From Liolophura sinensis (Eukaryota > Mollusca > Polyplacophora > Chitonida > Chitonidae), in contig NC_088295.1 of NCBI RefSeq assembly GCF_032854445.1, positions 19,825,385 through 19,889,384 on the forward strand: a stretch of DNA of 64,000 bases. The letters run 5' to 3'. Shown here piece after piece: positions 12,601 through 25,529 of the stretch. A model generated the notes under the pieces. That model saw only the letters and a program-made list of their open reading frames with translations. It was not told where the DNA came from and ran no database searches. The position numbers and the translations under genes were made by a program. The first letter of the stretch is position 1. Every line of letters begins with the position of its first letter.

Positions 12601-15600
12601 TTCACTTTTTTAATGATCACTGAGAAAAAAAATCTATGATAAATAGTAAAAATATATCAGACTGTTTTTTTTAGCTCAACTGTACGAAGTACCTATAAGG
12701 ATGGTACTGTGGCAGGGAAGGGGGGGAGGAAGTGTTGGTGTTGGTTTACCTTTTAATTTTTTTACCTCCTCTATAATGGCTTGTATAATAATTGGATTGA
12801 AGGTTAAGATTTTTTTCACAGCAATAGAAATTATGTTTTCATTTTTAATATTTACACCCGTTTCAACAAAGATGCTGGGAGGGAGGCTGGTGGTGGTATA
12901 CTGGAATCGCCCCATCTGTCTATCTGTAGACACGAACTTCTGTAGACACGTCCCAAACTTCTGGGCTGATTTTGATGAAACTTGCCATACATCTTGCCTA
13001 TCACCTGATCTTGGGCATGCTTAAATTTAATGGCAAACCAGTAATTAGTTTCATAATTATTCCTGTTTTAGAGTTTGTGTAATCATGCTTTTCACTGTTT
13101 TCAGATTTTGTCCATGCAACTCTTCCTAGTGTATTGAACCTATTTCCATGAAACTTAGCATAAATCTTCCCTATCATCTAAACTTGTGCTTGCTTAAGGT
13201 AAATTACAATTGGGTAATTAATTTCATAATTACTCCCACTTAGTGTAATAGAGAATTTTAATGTAGACAGATTTTGTCCATGCATCTCTTGCTTAAGTGT
13301 TACACCAATTTCCCAGACACTTTGTGTATGTCTTTTTTATCCTCTACACATCTACATGCTTAATAATAATTACAGCCTGATTGTTATTTTTATTTTCAGA
13401 ATTAGCCCCATTCAGCTACATAATAATGCTTTTCATCCATTCAGCTAAATGGGCAAGCTGAAAACACATTACATTATCGAAATGACGGACCACACAGATG
13501 ATATCTATGAATATATGAGAATAATAAAGGACGTGTGTATGACACTGTTTTGTACTTTATATTGGTTCAGAGGTGACAGGTCAGTATTTGAATGTATCAC
13601 CTGACTTAAACATTAAGCATTATACTGTTTTATGAACATGTTGAATCAGATGACCTGCCAGTGTTATTTGAATGCCTTATTAGTTGAAATAGTAAATTAT
13701 CCTCATGAACAACGAAATATTGAAAAAGTTGACAAATGGTGACAAAATAACATTTTGAAAAACAACTGTTTTTTTTTCCCCCCATTTTCTCTTCATTTTA
13801 ACAAGTACAAAAGCTAGATGTATTTTGAAAGTATCTATAAAATCTGCAATTTATATATAATTGACCATTCATTCAGTATTTTGGGCTACACAGCAAAAAT
13901 ACAGAATTTCGCTTAAGAGGGGCTCTAGTATCCTTAACAGATATAAGTGTAGACTTCTTTCTGAGGTTGACCTCTACACATATAGATATACTGGCTTAAC
14001 AGGCAACCAGGTATTCTTGTATCATTACACTTACAGACACCTGATATCCAATCAGATATCACAGGTGTTGAAGCCATAACTGAAATTTGATGATGGAACC
14101 TATCGGCGAAGCTAATAAAATTAGCTGTAAGAATCGCATTGACGTGAATATGGTGGGCTGGTGGTGCTTGGCTGGTCACGCTGCCGTCGTCTGATAAACA
14201 TCGCGTGACTGCTAGTCTGGAACCAGTTAGTGAGTGGATGCGAATGTCAGGACAACTGTCTTTATATGTGTATACAAATCACCCATTCTAGTATGGAAAA
14301 TCATGAAAAAACACAACTACATTACAACATCACATACTGTTGTTAAAGGATGCATAAAACTCTTGCTTTTTATTTCTAATACAGAGTATATGATATGGCG
14401 TAACATATAAAAGTACAAAGAAGCTTCTTAGCTTTTTTCTTGGGACATAAAAATGGTTCAAACTACAGTTTTCTTTAGGCCCTAGTGGTCAGAAATGAAG
14501 TAGCCAAACTGTGGTAAGGTCAATGGTGATAGCTGTCAGAACAGCTTGAATTGGACCGCGAAGCTGGTCCTGTGTTTCCACATCCCAGTAGGTCATTTCA
14601 GAATGTTTCTGACAATTGACGGAAAATATCCATTAATTAGAGAGGTTATGAATTTTTTGCTATTTTTTGGCATATCTTACTTCATTTTCGTTAAAACAAT
14701 GCTGTTTGTTTTATAGTACATTTTAATATATCCTTTACCTACAAGTATAGCCTAATGTGGTCAGGAGAGAGTGTTTTTTAATACATTGTTCATGAAGGGG
14801 CAAACATTCAAAGAAGCCAGAAGATATTTAACATTTTTGATATGGCGCGCTAGCGCAGCGTAATGACCCGGAAGCCTCTCACCAATGTGGTCGCTGTTTG
14901 TTCAAGTCCAGCTCATGTTGGCTTCCTCTCCAGCCGTAAGTGGGAAGGTCTGCCAGCAACCTGTGGATGGTCATGGGTTTCCCCCGGGCTGTGCCCGGTT
15001 TCCTCCCACCATAATGCTGGCCGCCGTCGTATAAGTGAAATATTCTTGAGTACGGCGTAAACACCAATCAGATAAAAAAAAAAAATAAATAAATAAATAT
15101 TGGTATATGATATTGTTATGACGTACAGTACACAGTCATATGCATTGGTTTATACATGGTTGAATGTGACACATGAATAAGTTTGCCAAAAAGTACAGCC
15201 AAATTTGTAAATTAAATCTTGGTTTCAGGTGCTGTTCTAAAAATTGAATAGTAGGCACTCCTTGAGCACAAACCTCTACCAGAGATAAATATACAAATAT
15301 TCATGATGAGTTCCAAAAAATGGACATTACCTTGTTAGGCACTGTTACTGGTATTTAGGAGGCATATTTGCCACCAGGAAATAATTTGTGCCAACAGCAA
15401 ATAATAAAACCTACAAAATAGGTAAGACTTCCAGATATCTACTGGCATGTGTATAACATTTAGTGGGTTAATCGAATGTTCAGTTTTATCCAGAGTTTCC
15501 CTTTAACCATCCACTCTCTCCAGCTGCTATATTTATAAACATGGCCAAAGGCTGACTTTTTTTTTGACTGGGCAACCTCCCCTTGCCCTCTAGATGACAG

Positions 15601-18600
15601 GAGATGTTAAGCTAACTTCAAGTGTCAGACTAGTCTAGACACAGTATTGTTTACCATGTAACTTCAGTTCTGCTGAACAGATCATTAGGAGTTATGAATA
15701 ATTTATAATACATTATCGATGTATGGTAATAGGATGATCATATTCGGTTTACTAGATTTATTCGTTACACATGTAATCCTCCAGAGATAGTTACATTCTG
15801 GGAATCTTATCAGTGCCGCATGTGCATGATGTCTCGGACGGACAATTTAGATCGGTGATAAATTTCCCCTTGTAATTCTCTTAATTTTCCTTTTTTGGAA
15901 AATACAGACTCAGGAGGTTTTAATAATTAGGAATGAAATGCAATGATTTTTGTATTTTGCTGAACTCATTCAAAAATTCCGAATTTCTTCTGGCGGTATG
16001 TCCTTGTTTGGAATAAATCATTGAAAAAATCAACCTATAAATGATTATATCCTACATTAATAAAAGGTGCAGAAATTAGTTTTCGGTTTAACTTACGATG
16101 CAATTCGTACAAATCCTGAGGCTTCTGGAATGAAGTTTATGCCACAGTTATTCCTGTGTTAATTCATGCAAGACTGTGTTTGCATGAGCGGGCACCCCTT
16201 CTATTAAACATTCAGGCACTTAACAAGATCTTCTGTATGACAGGCCAGCATCTGTCTTTTTTGCTTTTTTCTTAGCTCCCCAACAATGATCTATGCAGAC
16301 ATGGACCTGTAAAACAGACATGGACCTGTAAAACAGACATGCATATTTCTTGTATGCTATTGGACCACATGAGGACTGTTGTAGACAGACACCTGTCACA
16401 TTTAGCTCAATTTGCACTAGATATTTCCTTCCAGTATTAGCTAATATCTGACAGCATTGCGCAGTTTGACACTTTGCATCTGTTGTGGTGTTCTATTCTC
16501 CACAAATGGTGTTTGGGAGATGGGCAATCTTGCAGACCCATCACACACTACTTTTGGAGAATCCGTGGATTGCCTGCAGAGGCTAGATACATGTAACTTG
16601 TAAGAGCTATTTCAGTATATAGACATTTTTTTAAAGAACTTCTTCTCCAAAACGGCTTATTTGAAATTTGATGCATTTGTTGAATGGGTTATGAAGTTTA
16701 CCAGTTTTATTTAAAATCGGTCAGAAACTGTGGTCTCTGAGGACTGATTTTGTTCGATGGCATTTGCAGTAAGATGTAGTTTGGCCTGCTGAAGATGAAG
16801 TTTTTTTTCACTTTAAACTCTGATATCTTGGTAAACATGACAGAAATAAAAATGTTTGCTTTTTTTAGCATTTTGTAGATACTTTATTGATGCATATATA
16901 CAGTAGGCCTAGTGTTATCTTTTCTTATTAAACAGACTTACAAGAACGTATTAGTGACAAAGATGTTTATAGTATATAACACTATGCTGCATACAGATAT
17001 CTCTTGTGGATCAGACTCGACTTGTAAATCAACTCAAAGAGTATACATTTTAAAATGAGATGCAAATTGACCAATTTATTTTTATAGTCAATAAATACCC
17101 ATCAGACAAAAATAATTACCAGGACACTGATAATTTCAGTGGTCTGTAAATCAAATACTATTGTAGCCCAATCTGTGCACTTTCCATAGTATGTTCATAG
17201 ATTTTAACAACGATCAGTAGTTTTCTTGGTAGGAATGTTAGAATGAAAATCCTATTTCAGAAATAGATATTTAAGAAAATTAATTTAACATTGGCCTTGG
17301 AGGTAACTAAACGGTTACGTGCTGTCTTACATGTACATGTGGTACATGTAGCTGCATCACTTCTACTGCACTCTCTGTAGTTTCCAACACAATTGAATGT
17401 TTTCAAATAGCTATGTTTTATTTAATTTAATACTGAGTAACATTAACTAATACAGTAATCGACATGAAGCCCAGCCGAAACTATTTGCAGTTCGAGTTAT
17501 TTTTTTTGTTTTTCAATAAAACAGCAACATTAAGATCAAAATTGAATGCTCATAGCTTAATGCCACTTTGGCAATATTGCAGCCATATATTATGGCGATC
17601 ATTGATATTTTAAAATAGTCTATCTGATTTTTGGCTTCACACTAAATGACTGGATTTTTTGCAGATATTTCAGAAACTACTTTTTTGTATTCATTCACCA
17701 TTGGAGAGTTTTTTGTGATATTTGATTAGTTTGCCATCAGAAAAACTTGTGTTTCAAAAGTATGATATTAAGGCCTGTGCGTGCTTCTGAAGGTGCATTT
17801 TTACTGGCAAAACTTCAGGTGGAATACTTTAATTTTATTATTCATCAAATAATTTATTATGATACTTATGAGGTGTATAGGCATGCAGATCCTGTCTAGG
17901 TGTGTTAAGAGCACAAAATGAAATGATGGGTTTACAGTTTAGTGGGATTAATTCTTTTAAATGGAATATCTATTCATTTTTTTTGTGAGTGTTTTCTCTT
18001 TTGATACAAGAGGCCCTAACTGACCTATACATGTACTGCCTCCAATCAGAACGATAGTCCTCTGCGAATGTGTGAACAATAATAATAATAATTAATCATA
18101 AATCTCTGAGGGAAATCAATTAGTTACAAAATCAATCTTCTTGGAGTCCCTCATACATGCACACATTCACACAAATAGTTATTTACCTTTACATGTATAT
18201 AGAGTATATATAAAACATAGATGAACCTGATATAAGACGATCACCAACTACTTGTACACACAAAGAAGTGCATCATAGACAATTTCACATGATTAGTTTC
18301 AACTTTTTTTTTTTTTTTGAAAACATTCACATTCTGTAATTTTTTTATAACATTACAGGGAATCTGTTGCACAATGTCACCCCAGAATATCTAAAAACTG
18401 CCTCTATTGGTTGCTCTTCACCAATACATTTCCATGGCCTCTATTCAGGCTGATACCTACTCCTTGACCAGTATATTAAAATCCATCACCTGTCAGAAAG
18501 ATACATTGGTTTTTGTGCTCCTAAAACTGTCTGCTATCAGTCATGCAGGTGAAATATTCTATAATAAATTTACCCATGGATGTCAGAAAAGATTTACTAT

Positions 18601-21600
18601 TATAACCTGATATGGGTTATGTTAATATTATTTTTATTGTAGAACTCCACCATATGTAGCAAAAACATTATGAGTATTTTGTTCTCATGTAGGAATGATC
18701 AAAACAGTCTAATAGAACTTACCTGTAGCAAGGCTTGATGTCTGTGGCTGGCTGGCATGAGCTGAATTCTGATGAATGATGCATAGCAGTGAGCAGCCTG
18801 ATATATTAGCTGACACCATGGCCTTTACTGATTGGGTCATCTCACTCTGACAGTGTGGAGAACAGTTAGCCAGTTACATAAACACACATTTGAAAGATCA
18901 AGAGAGCATGTAGATGCTGGTGGCTGTGAGAGAACCATTGATTTGACCCTAATGGTCACTCCTTGATTTTATAGAGATGTTCGCTCAATAAAGCAGCAGT
19001 GAACTGCCTGTTTTCCTTGAAGTTCTGGTGTGATGTACAATTGGTAAATTAGCTGGTTTGGCATCTGTTGTGGTGAGTTCATTTGCCGCAGATGGTGTTG
19101 AGATCCCTCTGTGGATGGTGTTGAGGATGGGGTGGGCGTGGCAGTGGGCAGAGACACCTGCTGAACTTTATAATATCTCCTGTTGGCCCTCATCAATATA
19201 TAGACTCCTCATGGAGAATCTGAGGGCATGTACCTTGTAAGTGGCACCAGTATTATGTTGTATAAATGTTGTATATAGAAATTCTTTAAGGTATATAAAG
19301 GCTTTAAGGGCTATAAAGTTTGCCAGTTTTGTTAAAATTAGTAAAAGACTGTAATATTTCACAAACGCAGATTCAGTCACGTGATGACCTTTTTTTGAAT
19401 TTTGAAATAAACCGTTATTATTGTTTTGCCAAGGAAGAAATTAAAAAATAACATTGGCACAATAAGTTGTCATTTAACACCTTGTGTGTGGTGTGCTACC
19501 CATTATTTTTTGTCAAAAAGAATAATACCCTATTTTATACATAGAATCATCCATTCCTTGTACATCATAGGACAAGCATTTTATGCATGCAACAGGGAGT
19601 CTAACATGAGATTTATATTAAGTCCTTGATCAGCTTCTTTCATATAACACCAAAACATGACTATGCATCATTGTGGCTATAAACCATCATGTCTGAGTAC
19701 TATAAGTTCTACCAGTGTGTTGCATAGTATAACAAATTTTGTCACAATTTGAACACATTTCTGTATACTTTGGCAGAGCGGTCAAAGTACTGGGCCTGGT
19801 TGTTCAAAACTGTTTTCAGACTTAACACCAAATGTATCTTGAGCCAAGACTTCAATTTTGTACTTAGACCCAAAATAATTGGTTAGCAGTATAGTAAATA
19901 TGAACTAAAACTGCTGCTCTTATATTCTGACTGGACAACTGCATTGGCTACTGAATTTTGCTAAAATATAAAATATGACTTCAACTTTTCAAATCTTCAA
20001 CCTTTTCAACCTCTTTAGCACTTCTTTCAGTGGAACTTAAGTATACAGTTATTATGAATATGATGCTGAAAAAATGATTGTGTCTAAATATAGGTTCAGT
20101 CTCCTTCCTTGACAGGGAATTGTTTTTGTTCATTTGTTTTGGCCTTGGTGACAAGAAGTGGTTGACCGGATGATCTCTTACTAGGCATTTATGAAGCTCA
20201 TTGGATAATAATTTTTCTCCACAAACATGACTCTTGTCACATGAGGAAAGTTTGCAAGTAAACTGGCTAAGGGTTGGTCATTTACTCCAGGAACTCTGTT
20301 TTCCTGTAACAGTGGAAAAAAAGTTCTGGATTACATGGATAGATTACAATCAAATGAATATGCTCCTTCAGTTAAAGCCTGCCCCTCGCTGCAGCTGGTT
20401 TCTTCAAGACTATGGAGAGTACTGTATGTGATATAGTCCATTCTGCACCCAAGGTCTCCTTTGTGACTGTAAATGATACCTTGGGTACATATGTGACTTT
20501 TCTTTGGGTTCTGTTGCATTAAACCCAAACCTATTAGTAAACTTCAGATTCATATTTATGCAAGAAGATGAAGATTTGAGAGTAACAGCATTGTTCTGCT
20601 TTGTTTGTTTCAGGTGTTGGCCTCTGTGAGTGGGACATTTGAGCAGAGTGCTTGTCAGTTGTGTGTGTGGGACCTTCCTCAGCTGGTCTGTAAGAGAAGC
20701 CTAACCCCGCCCCACTGTGAGGTGGTCTCGCTGGCTTACTCCAGGGATGATAGGTTCCTCTTGTCAGTTGGTTAGTTACATCTTGTCAGCCACAGTATAT
20801 ATATTCAGCTCATCTGCCACTAGTGTGAATATAAGGACGTTATAAAGTGTTGACGGCATTAACCTGCTCAAGCCTGGACATCGTCTACCATTAAGCCAAT
20901 GGCGTCAGGAGGCAGCTGTAATTTTAAATCTATAATCATTGTAGTTGTATGTAATATGTAAATGTTCAGAGCCTCCTCTTCTGATCGGTTTGTATCTTGT
21001 GATTGTCTTCTGTTAGCGTCAGGTTAAGAATGATTTAATAAACTAATCTAAACTAAGACATTTTATGATGAGAGAAATGATTTCTCTGAGTAAAAGACTG
21101 CTGGTAACCTGGCTTTTAAACCTGGTAGCAGAAAGGAAGGCCAGGGTCAGCTGAATTTTCAGAAAATTTCAGAAACCATGTGCACTGAAGCCATCATTAA
21201 TAGTTCATTAATCTTTGAATTTTAAAAGATCTGTTGAAAAATCCACAGATATTTTCACAGTAGGTGTATTATGGACAGGTAAATCTGAGTGTGGATTTTG
21301 TCATGACAGGTGACTATAGAGACTGCTCTGTCGTTGTATGGAGCACATATGACTACACTGTCCTCACCCAGTCCACAGCCGCCAAGCCCATACATGAAGT
21401 CAGATGGGACCCCTACACTGCTAATGAGTTTGCCTCGGTGGGAGCCGGAGGTAACCTGTTATTTTGGCTGCTGGATGAAACCAGCCCTAACGTCAGCCTG
21501 AATGTCCATGAAGCTAGAGTGCCCAGTGACCTGTTACGCTCCCATGTTACTGTAAGTTCTTTAGATGTCCAGAAAAATGTTTTGGTCAAAAAAAGCAAGA

Positions 21601-24600
21601 AAAGGTCTTTCTATGAATGTAATGGGTACTTGGCTCACCTGTATGGTGTAAGGAGAGTTATTATGAGAGTGCCGAAGATTGTCATTTGTGGTGTGTGGTT
21701 AAGTGTTTTTTTTTTCTTTTTTAGTTCCTGTACAATGGGAAGGAATGTTAACCTTTTGGGGGTGGGGGTGGGGGGGGGGGGGGGGAGGCTGTTCCTGGTC
21801 TAAGGTATAGTGTGTAAATGTACATACATGTTCTCAGATAGAAGGTTTACCTTTTTGTTTTTTAGTTTCCGGGTCTACAGTATGGTGTGTAAATATACAT
21901 ACATGTACTGAGATAAAACATTTACCTTTTTTAAGTCTAAATAATAATAATAAGCACTCATTTATGGATTGAAGGTCAATATAATAATATATATATTGAT
22001 AATTTTCTTTGGCATACAGGTTATTGTAGAAAGCTTTTCATATCTCTATTAGTACGTGTACTATGAACTATGACCATGATCACACTGGCAGATGCATGTG
22101 CCTTCCTAGACTGCCACAGAAATTTTTAAACCAACCACTGCCCACAATGACCTCTTTATCACTATAACGATTTGCTAGTCTATTTATACAGAGTCACTGC
22201 TCTGCCATCTGTGTGCTTACTATGAACAGTCATATTTATGACAGTATAATGATTTTACCCTTTCTTGTTGATTTATTGACAAGATCTTAACACTATCTGA
22301 TTTGATATTAATATCTGTGTATGAAAGTTCTTGTACTTTAGGTTTAGATGTCACCTCACTTGGACATTATGCAGTTTCTACCAGTGTTCTCAGAATGCTT
22401 TGTTGTTTTTTGTTTTTGGAGACGGGGAGGGGGGAGTGGGTTGTGGGCAATTGTGCAAATATTTCCTATTTCAGTAATGATTTTACTAAAACATTTTTGG
22501 TGCCCAAGTTCTAACTTCCTAGTGTTCATATATTACCAGCTTGATCAAAAATTTTGACTGAGTTTTTCATCCCCTGCATGTTTATTATAGCAGTATTTGT
22601 ATTTTTAGTTTCCATTTTGTAATGAAAGGTTATGATGCCTACTTCTTTTAGCAAATATTGTTATTTGTAGAAAGAAAATAGTCTCAGTTTCTTGACATTC
22701 TCCGTTTATGTTGGCTGAATTAGGCCGTCAATAACAAGATGTTGATTGTGGATACTAAGCCGTAGTTCTTAAGCTTGAGTCCGTTGCTCAGCAATTTTGC
22801 CTGAATTTTTTTTTACATTGAACTTTTAGAGTGACATGATACTTGAAAGTGTTGGTTTAGGGCTTAGCATAACTAATAGGTCATCAAATGTGTTAAACAG
22901 GCCAAGATCATTCCAATGCCGAGAAATCCTATGTAGTCGAGTCACAAACAAGCAACCACAAACTACAAGGCTACAGCCAGCCACCAGGAGGTTATTTGTG
23001 GAGTGAATTAAAAGTTAATCTCAGAGAGATGTATCTGAAGCTATGGCCATCTTATCAGTGTATGACTGAATCAGTGACATTCTATACATAAACACAAGCA
23101 ATGGCGTTACTGCCATCTAATTGGTTTCCAGACAATAAAAAAAAATGTATTTAGGTGAAATACTACTTCGCTAACTGAAAAGTCTTGAAGGCTTTTGTAA
23201 TTCCAATGCACAAACTTTGTTAAAAAGCATGTGGTTTGCATTGGCCAAGTTTTGGTGGGTTGGTCAGGTTACCTGCAACAAACAACTTCTTAATGATCAC
23301 TTTAATAAACAGTTCTCAGATTCACTTTCCTTGCCATGGTTGGGTTTATCTTTACTGATGATTTTCTCATACAAAATCTGCTTTTTTTTTTCCTATGAAC
23401 AGGTACCTTATCTGTCTTTTTCTCTATCAGGCACCGTTATCAATGCCTGTTCTTTGACATTTTCCAGTTTTGCTTCTTTTTGAAGCTGGATTAGTGGTTG
23501 TCCTTGTCACTAGAGTACTTTGTTAATTAAGTTTTTGTGCTGGTCTGTTGTATTAACCTCAGGTATTTTCTTTCACCTTGATGTTATTTGTCAACTTCAG
23601 GATGTATTGATTACTTTTCCTGGCTTAAAGATGGATCATTTGAGTAGAGTGTGTACAAGTAGATAATTAAAGTCCTCAGTTTGAAGATGTATTTATATAG
23701 ACAATCACGTGTGCTGTAGATGAGTCGTGAGTCTGTCATGGATGGCCAATAGGAGACTTCCTCTGCTGTAGGGTCAAGTACATGTACATGTATATGTATT
23801 CGGTCGCCATCTTGTTTCTGCATGGTAAACAAGTCCCCTGGCACTTGGTTAGGTTCCGTTTAATTTATTCTGTGGTGAATTAAAATCTTTTTCACCTCTT
23901 TCTGTTGTAATGGTTTGTAAAGAGAAAATGACAAAACAGATTGGAGAGTGGAAACTAGATAGGTTACTAAAAAAAAAGCTAGAGGGGAAACATATCTTAT
24001 GTATCTTTTGGAAAATATTTGTTTGTGGCTGCAGATAAACCTTATACAAATCAACTGTTTAGCCTGAAGAAGACTCAAATTTTCCTCATATCTTACTTTG
24101 GCATTCCAAAGGTGAAGGGCTTCTTTTTATCAGATGAATTTTTTTTACCTTAAAGGTGTGAACACATCTCGAATTGAACATCGTTTGTCATCAGGGTTAA
24201 ACATGGGACTTGTATGCCCCTTTGGCAATGTCACCGCATTGTGACCATGGAGGCAGAAGGTTATGTATTATATTTGTGTGTATGCTGACCCTGAAAACTG
24301 GCAGTAATGAGACAGAAAAGTCACAAAAAGCACAAAGTAAAATCCTGGTTCATGATGGTGCATTGCAATAAATCCTAATTTTGTTCAGCGAGTTAATTCA
24401 CTGAGATTACCTTCAATATTATATTTGAAAATTATCAGTCGGTTTCAGGGACACTGATGCTCTGTGTGGACTGAATACAGATATAAATCTCTCCCTCATT
24501 ACAACACTTACAGTGTTATAAGTGGTATATAAGTGGTATGCATTAAGGGTGCAAGAATCTGCAGGTGTTTTTCACTCTTTTGAAAGTGAGTACATATGAA

Positions 24601-25484
24601 AGCAACAACATTTTCATGAACATTTTATATTACTTTAACAGTTCTTAAACTCTCTTGAATTTAAAAAGAATCCAAGAAAACGTACTGCATGGAATCCAGA
24701 CTGTTTGAGCTACTTGTCAACACAAGATGAAGTCCTTAATTGTACAAAGCTGTTTATTTCCATAAAATGGTTGTAGAACCGGTGGAAATCCACAAGTGTA
24801 TGGAGATGGTTACATGTACCAATATTGCAGTGCGTGTCCGACCCATTCATCTGCCATCATACATGTACAGCAAATTGTCGATTTCCTCCACCCACAATCC
24901 TGCAGGATCTCTGTTATGACAGAAACATTCTTGAACATAGCTTTAAACCTGAATGAAACAATTAAATACATTTATTCTTTTCTGACCTTGAAGCTCTTAA
25001 AGATGCAATCATGATTACCCTGGGTGACCTACTCTTTGACCTTGGTTTTTCAGTTGTGTCCAAAGGCCAGACTGACCTTGCCCACTTAAATTCCTGTTAG
25101 AAAAGTATTATATTGCAAAGCCTTCTTTCTAGGATGGCTGACATAGTCATGTGTCCGTCACGTTTAGCGATGCAGGTGCAACAAAATACAAGCTATTAAA
25201 ACTCCGACAGTGAATGCAAGAGAGTACATATCCAGTCCTTTCACATCAAACAAAAGGCTATGTTTTCATTGTACTCTGACTGACACATGGTGAACATGTA
25301 TATTTCAGATAGTTTGATCATGCTTTATTGGGCAGGGGCCACATTAAGCTCTTAGCTTATTACTTGCCCATAACATCTAGGTTAGGTCCGCAATGTGTGT
25401 CTGATTTGTCCTTTCTTGTTAAAGTGAAAATTTTAATAACACTGCCTAACTTTCATACTATTTTCAACGTGTTTAAGTTGGTAA

Positions 25485-25529
<45 letters not shown>

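Noticed and set aside
12701-13024. 107-codon plus-strand open frame
   Set aside because: Entirely inside a family X copy with repeated modules; no codon bias or motif.
19776-19825. tRNA-Leu/Ser-like GCAGAGCGGTCAAAGTACTG
   Set aside because: Only the A-box-like part is found; no B box or acceptor stem at the right distance.
21264-21803. Read-through of WDR90 exon 8 as a 179-codon protein
   Set aside because: The segment after the GTAAGT at 21552 loses WD40 sense and ends in a G run; the in-phase junction to exon 9 is clearly better.
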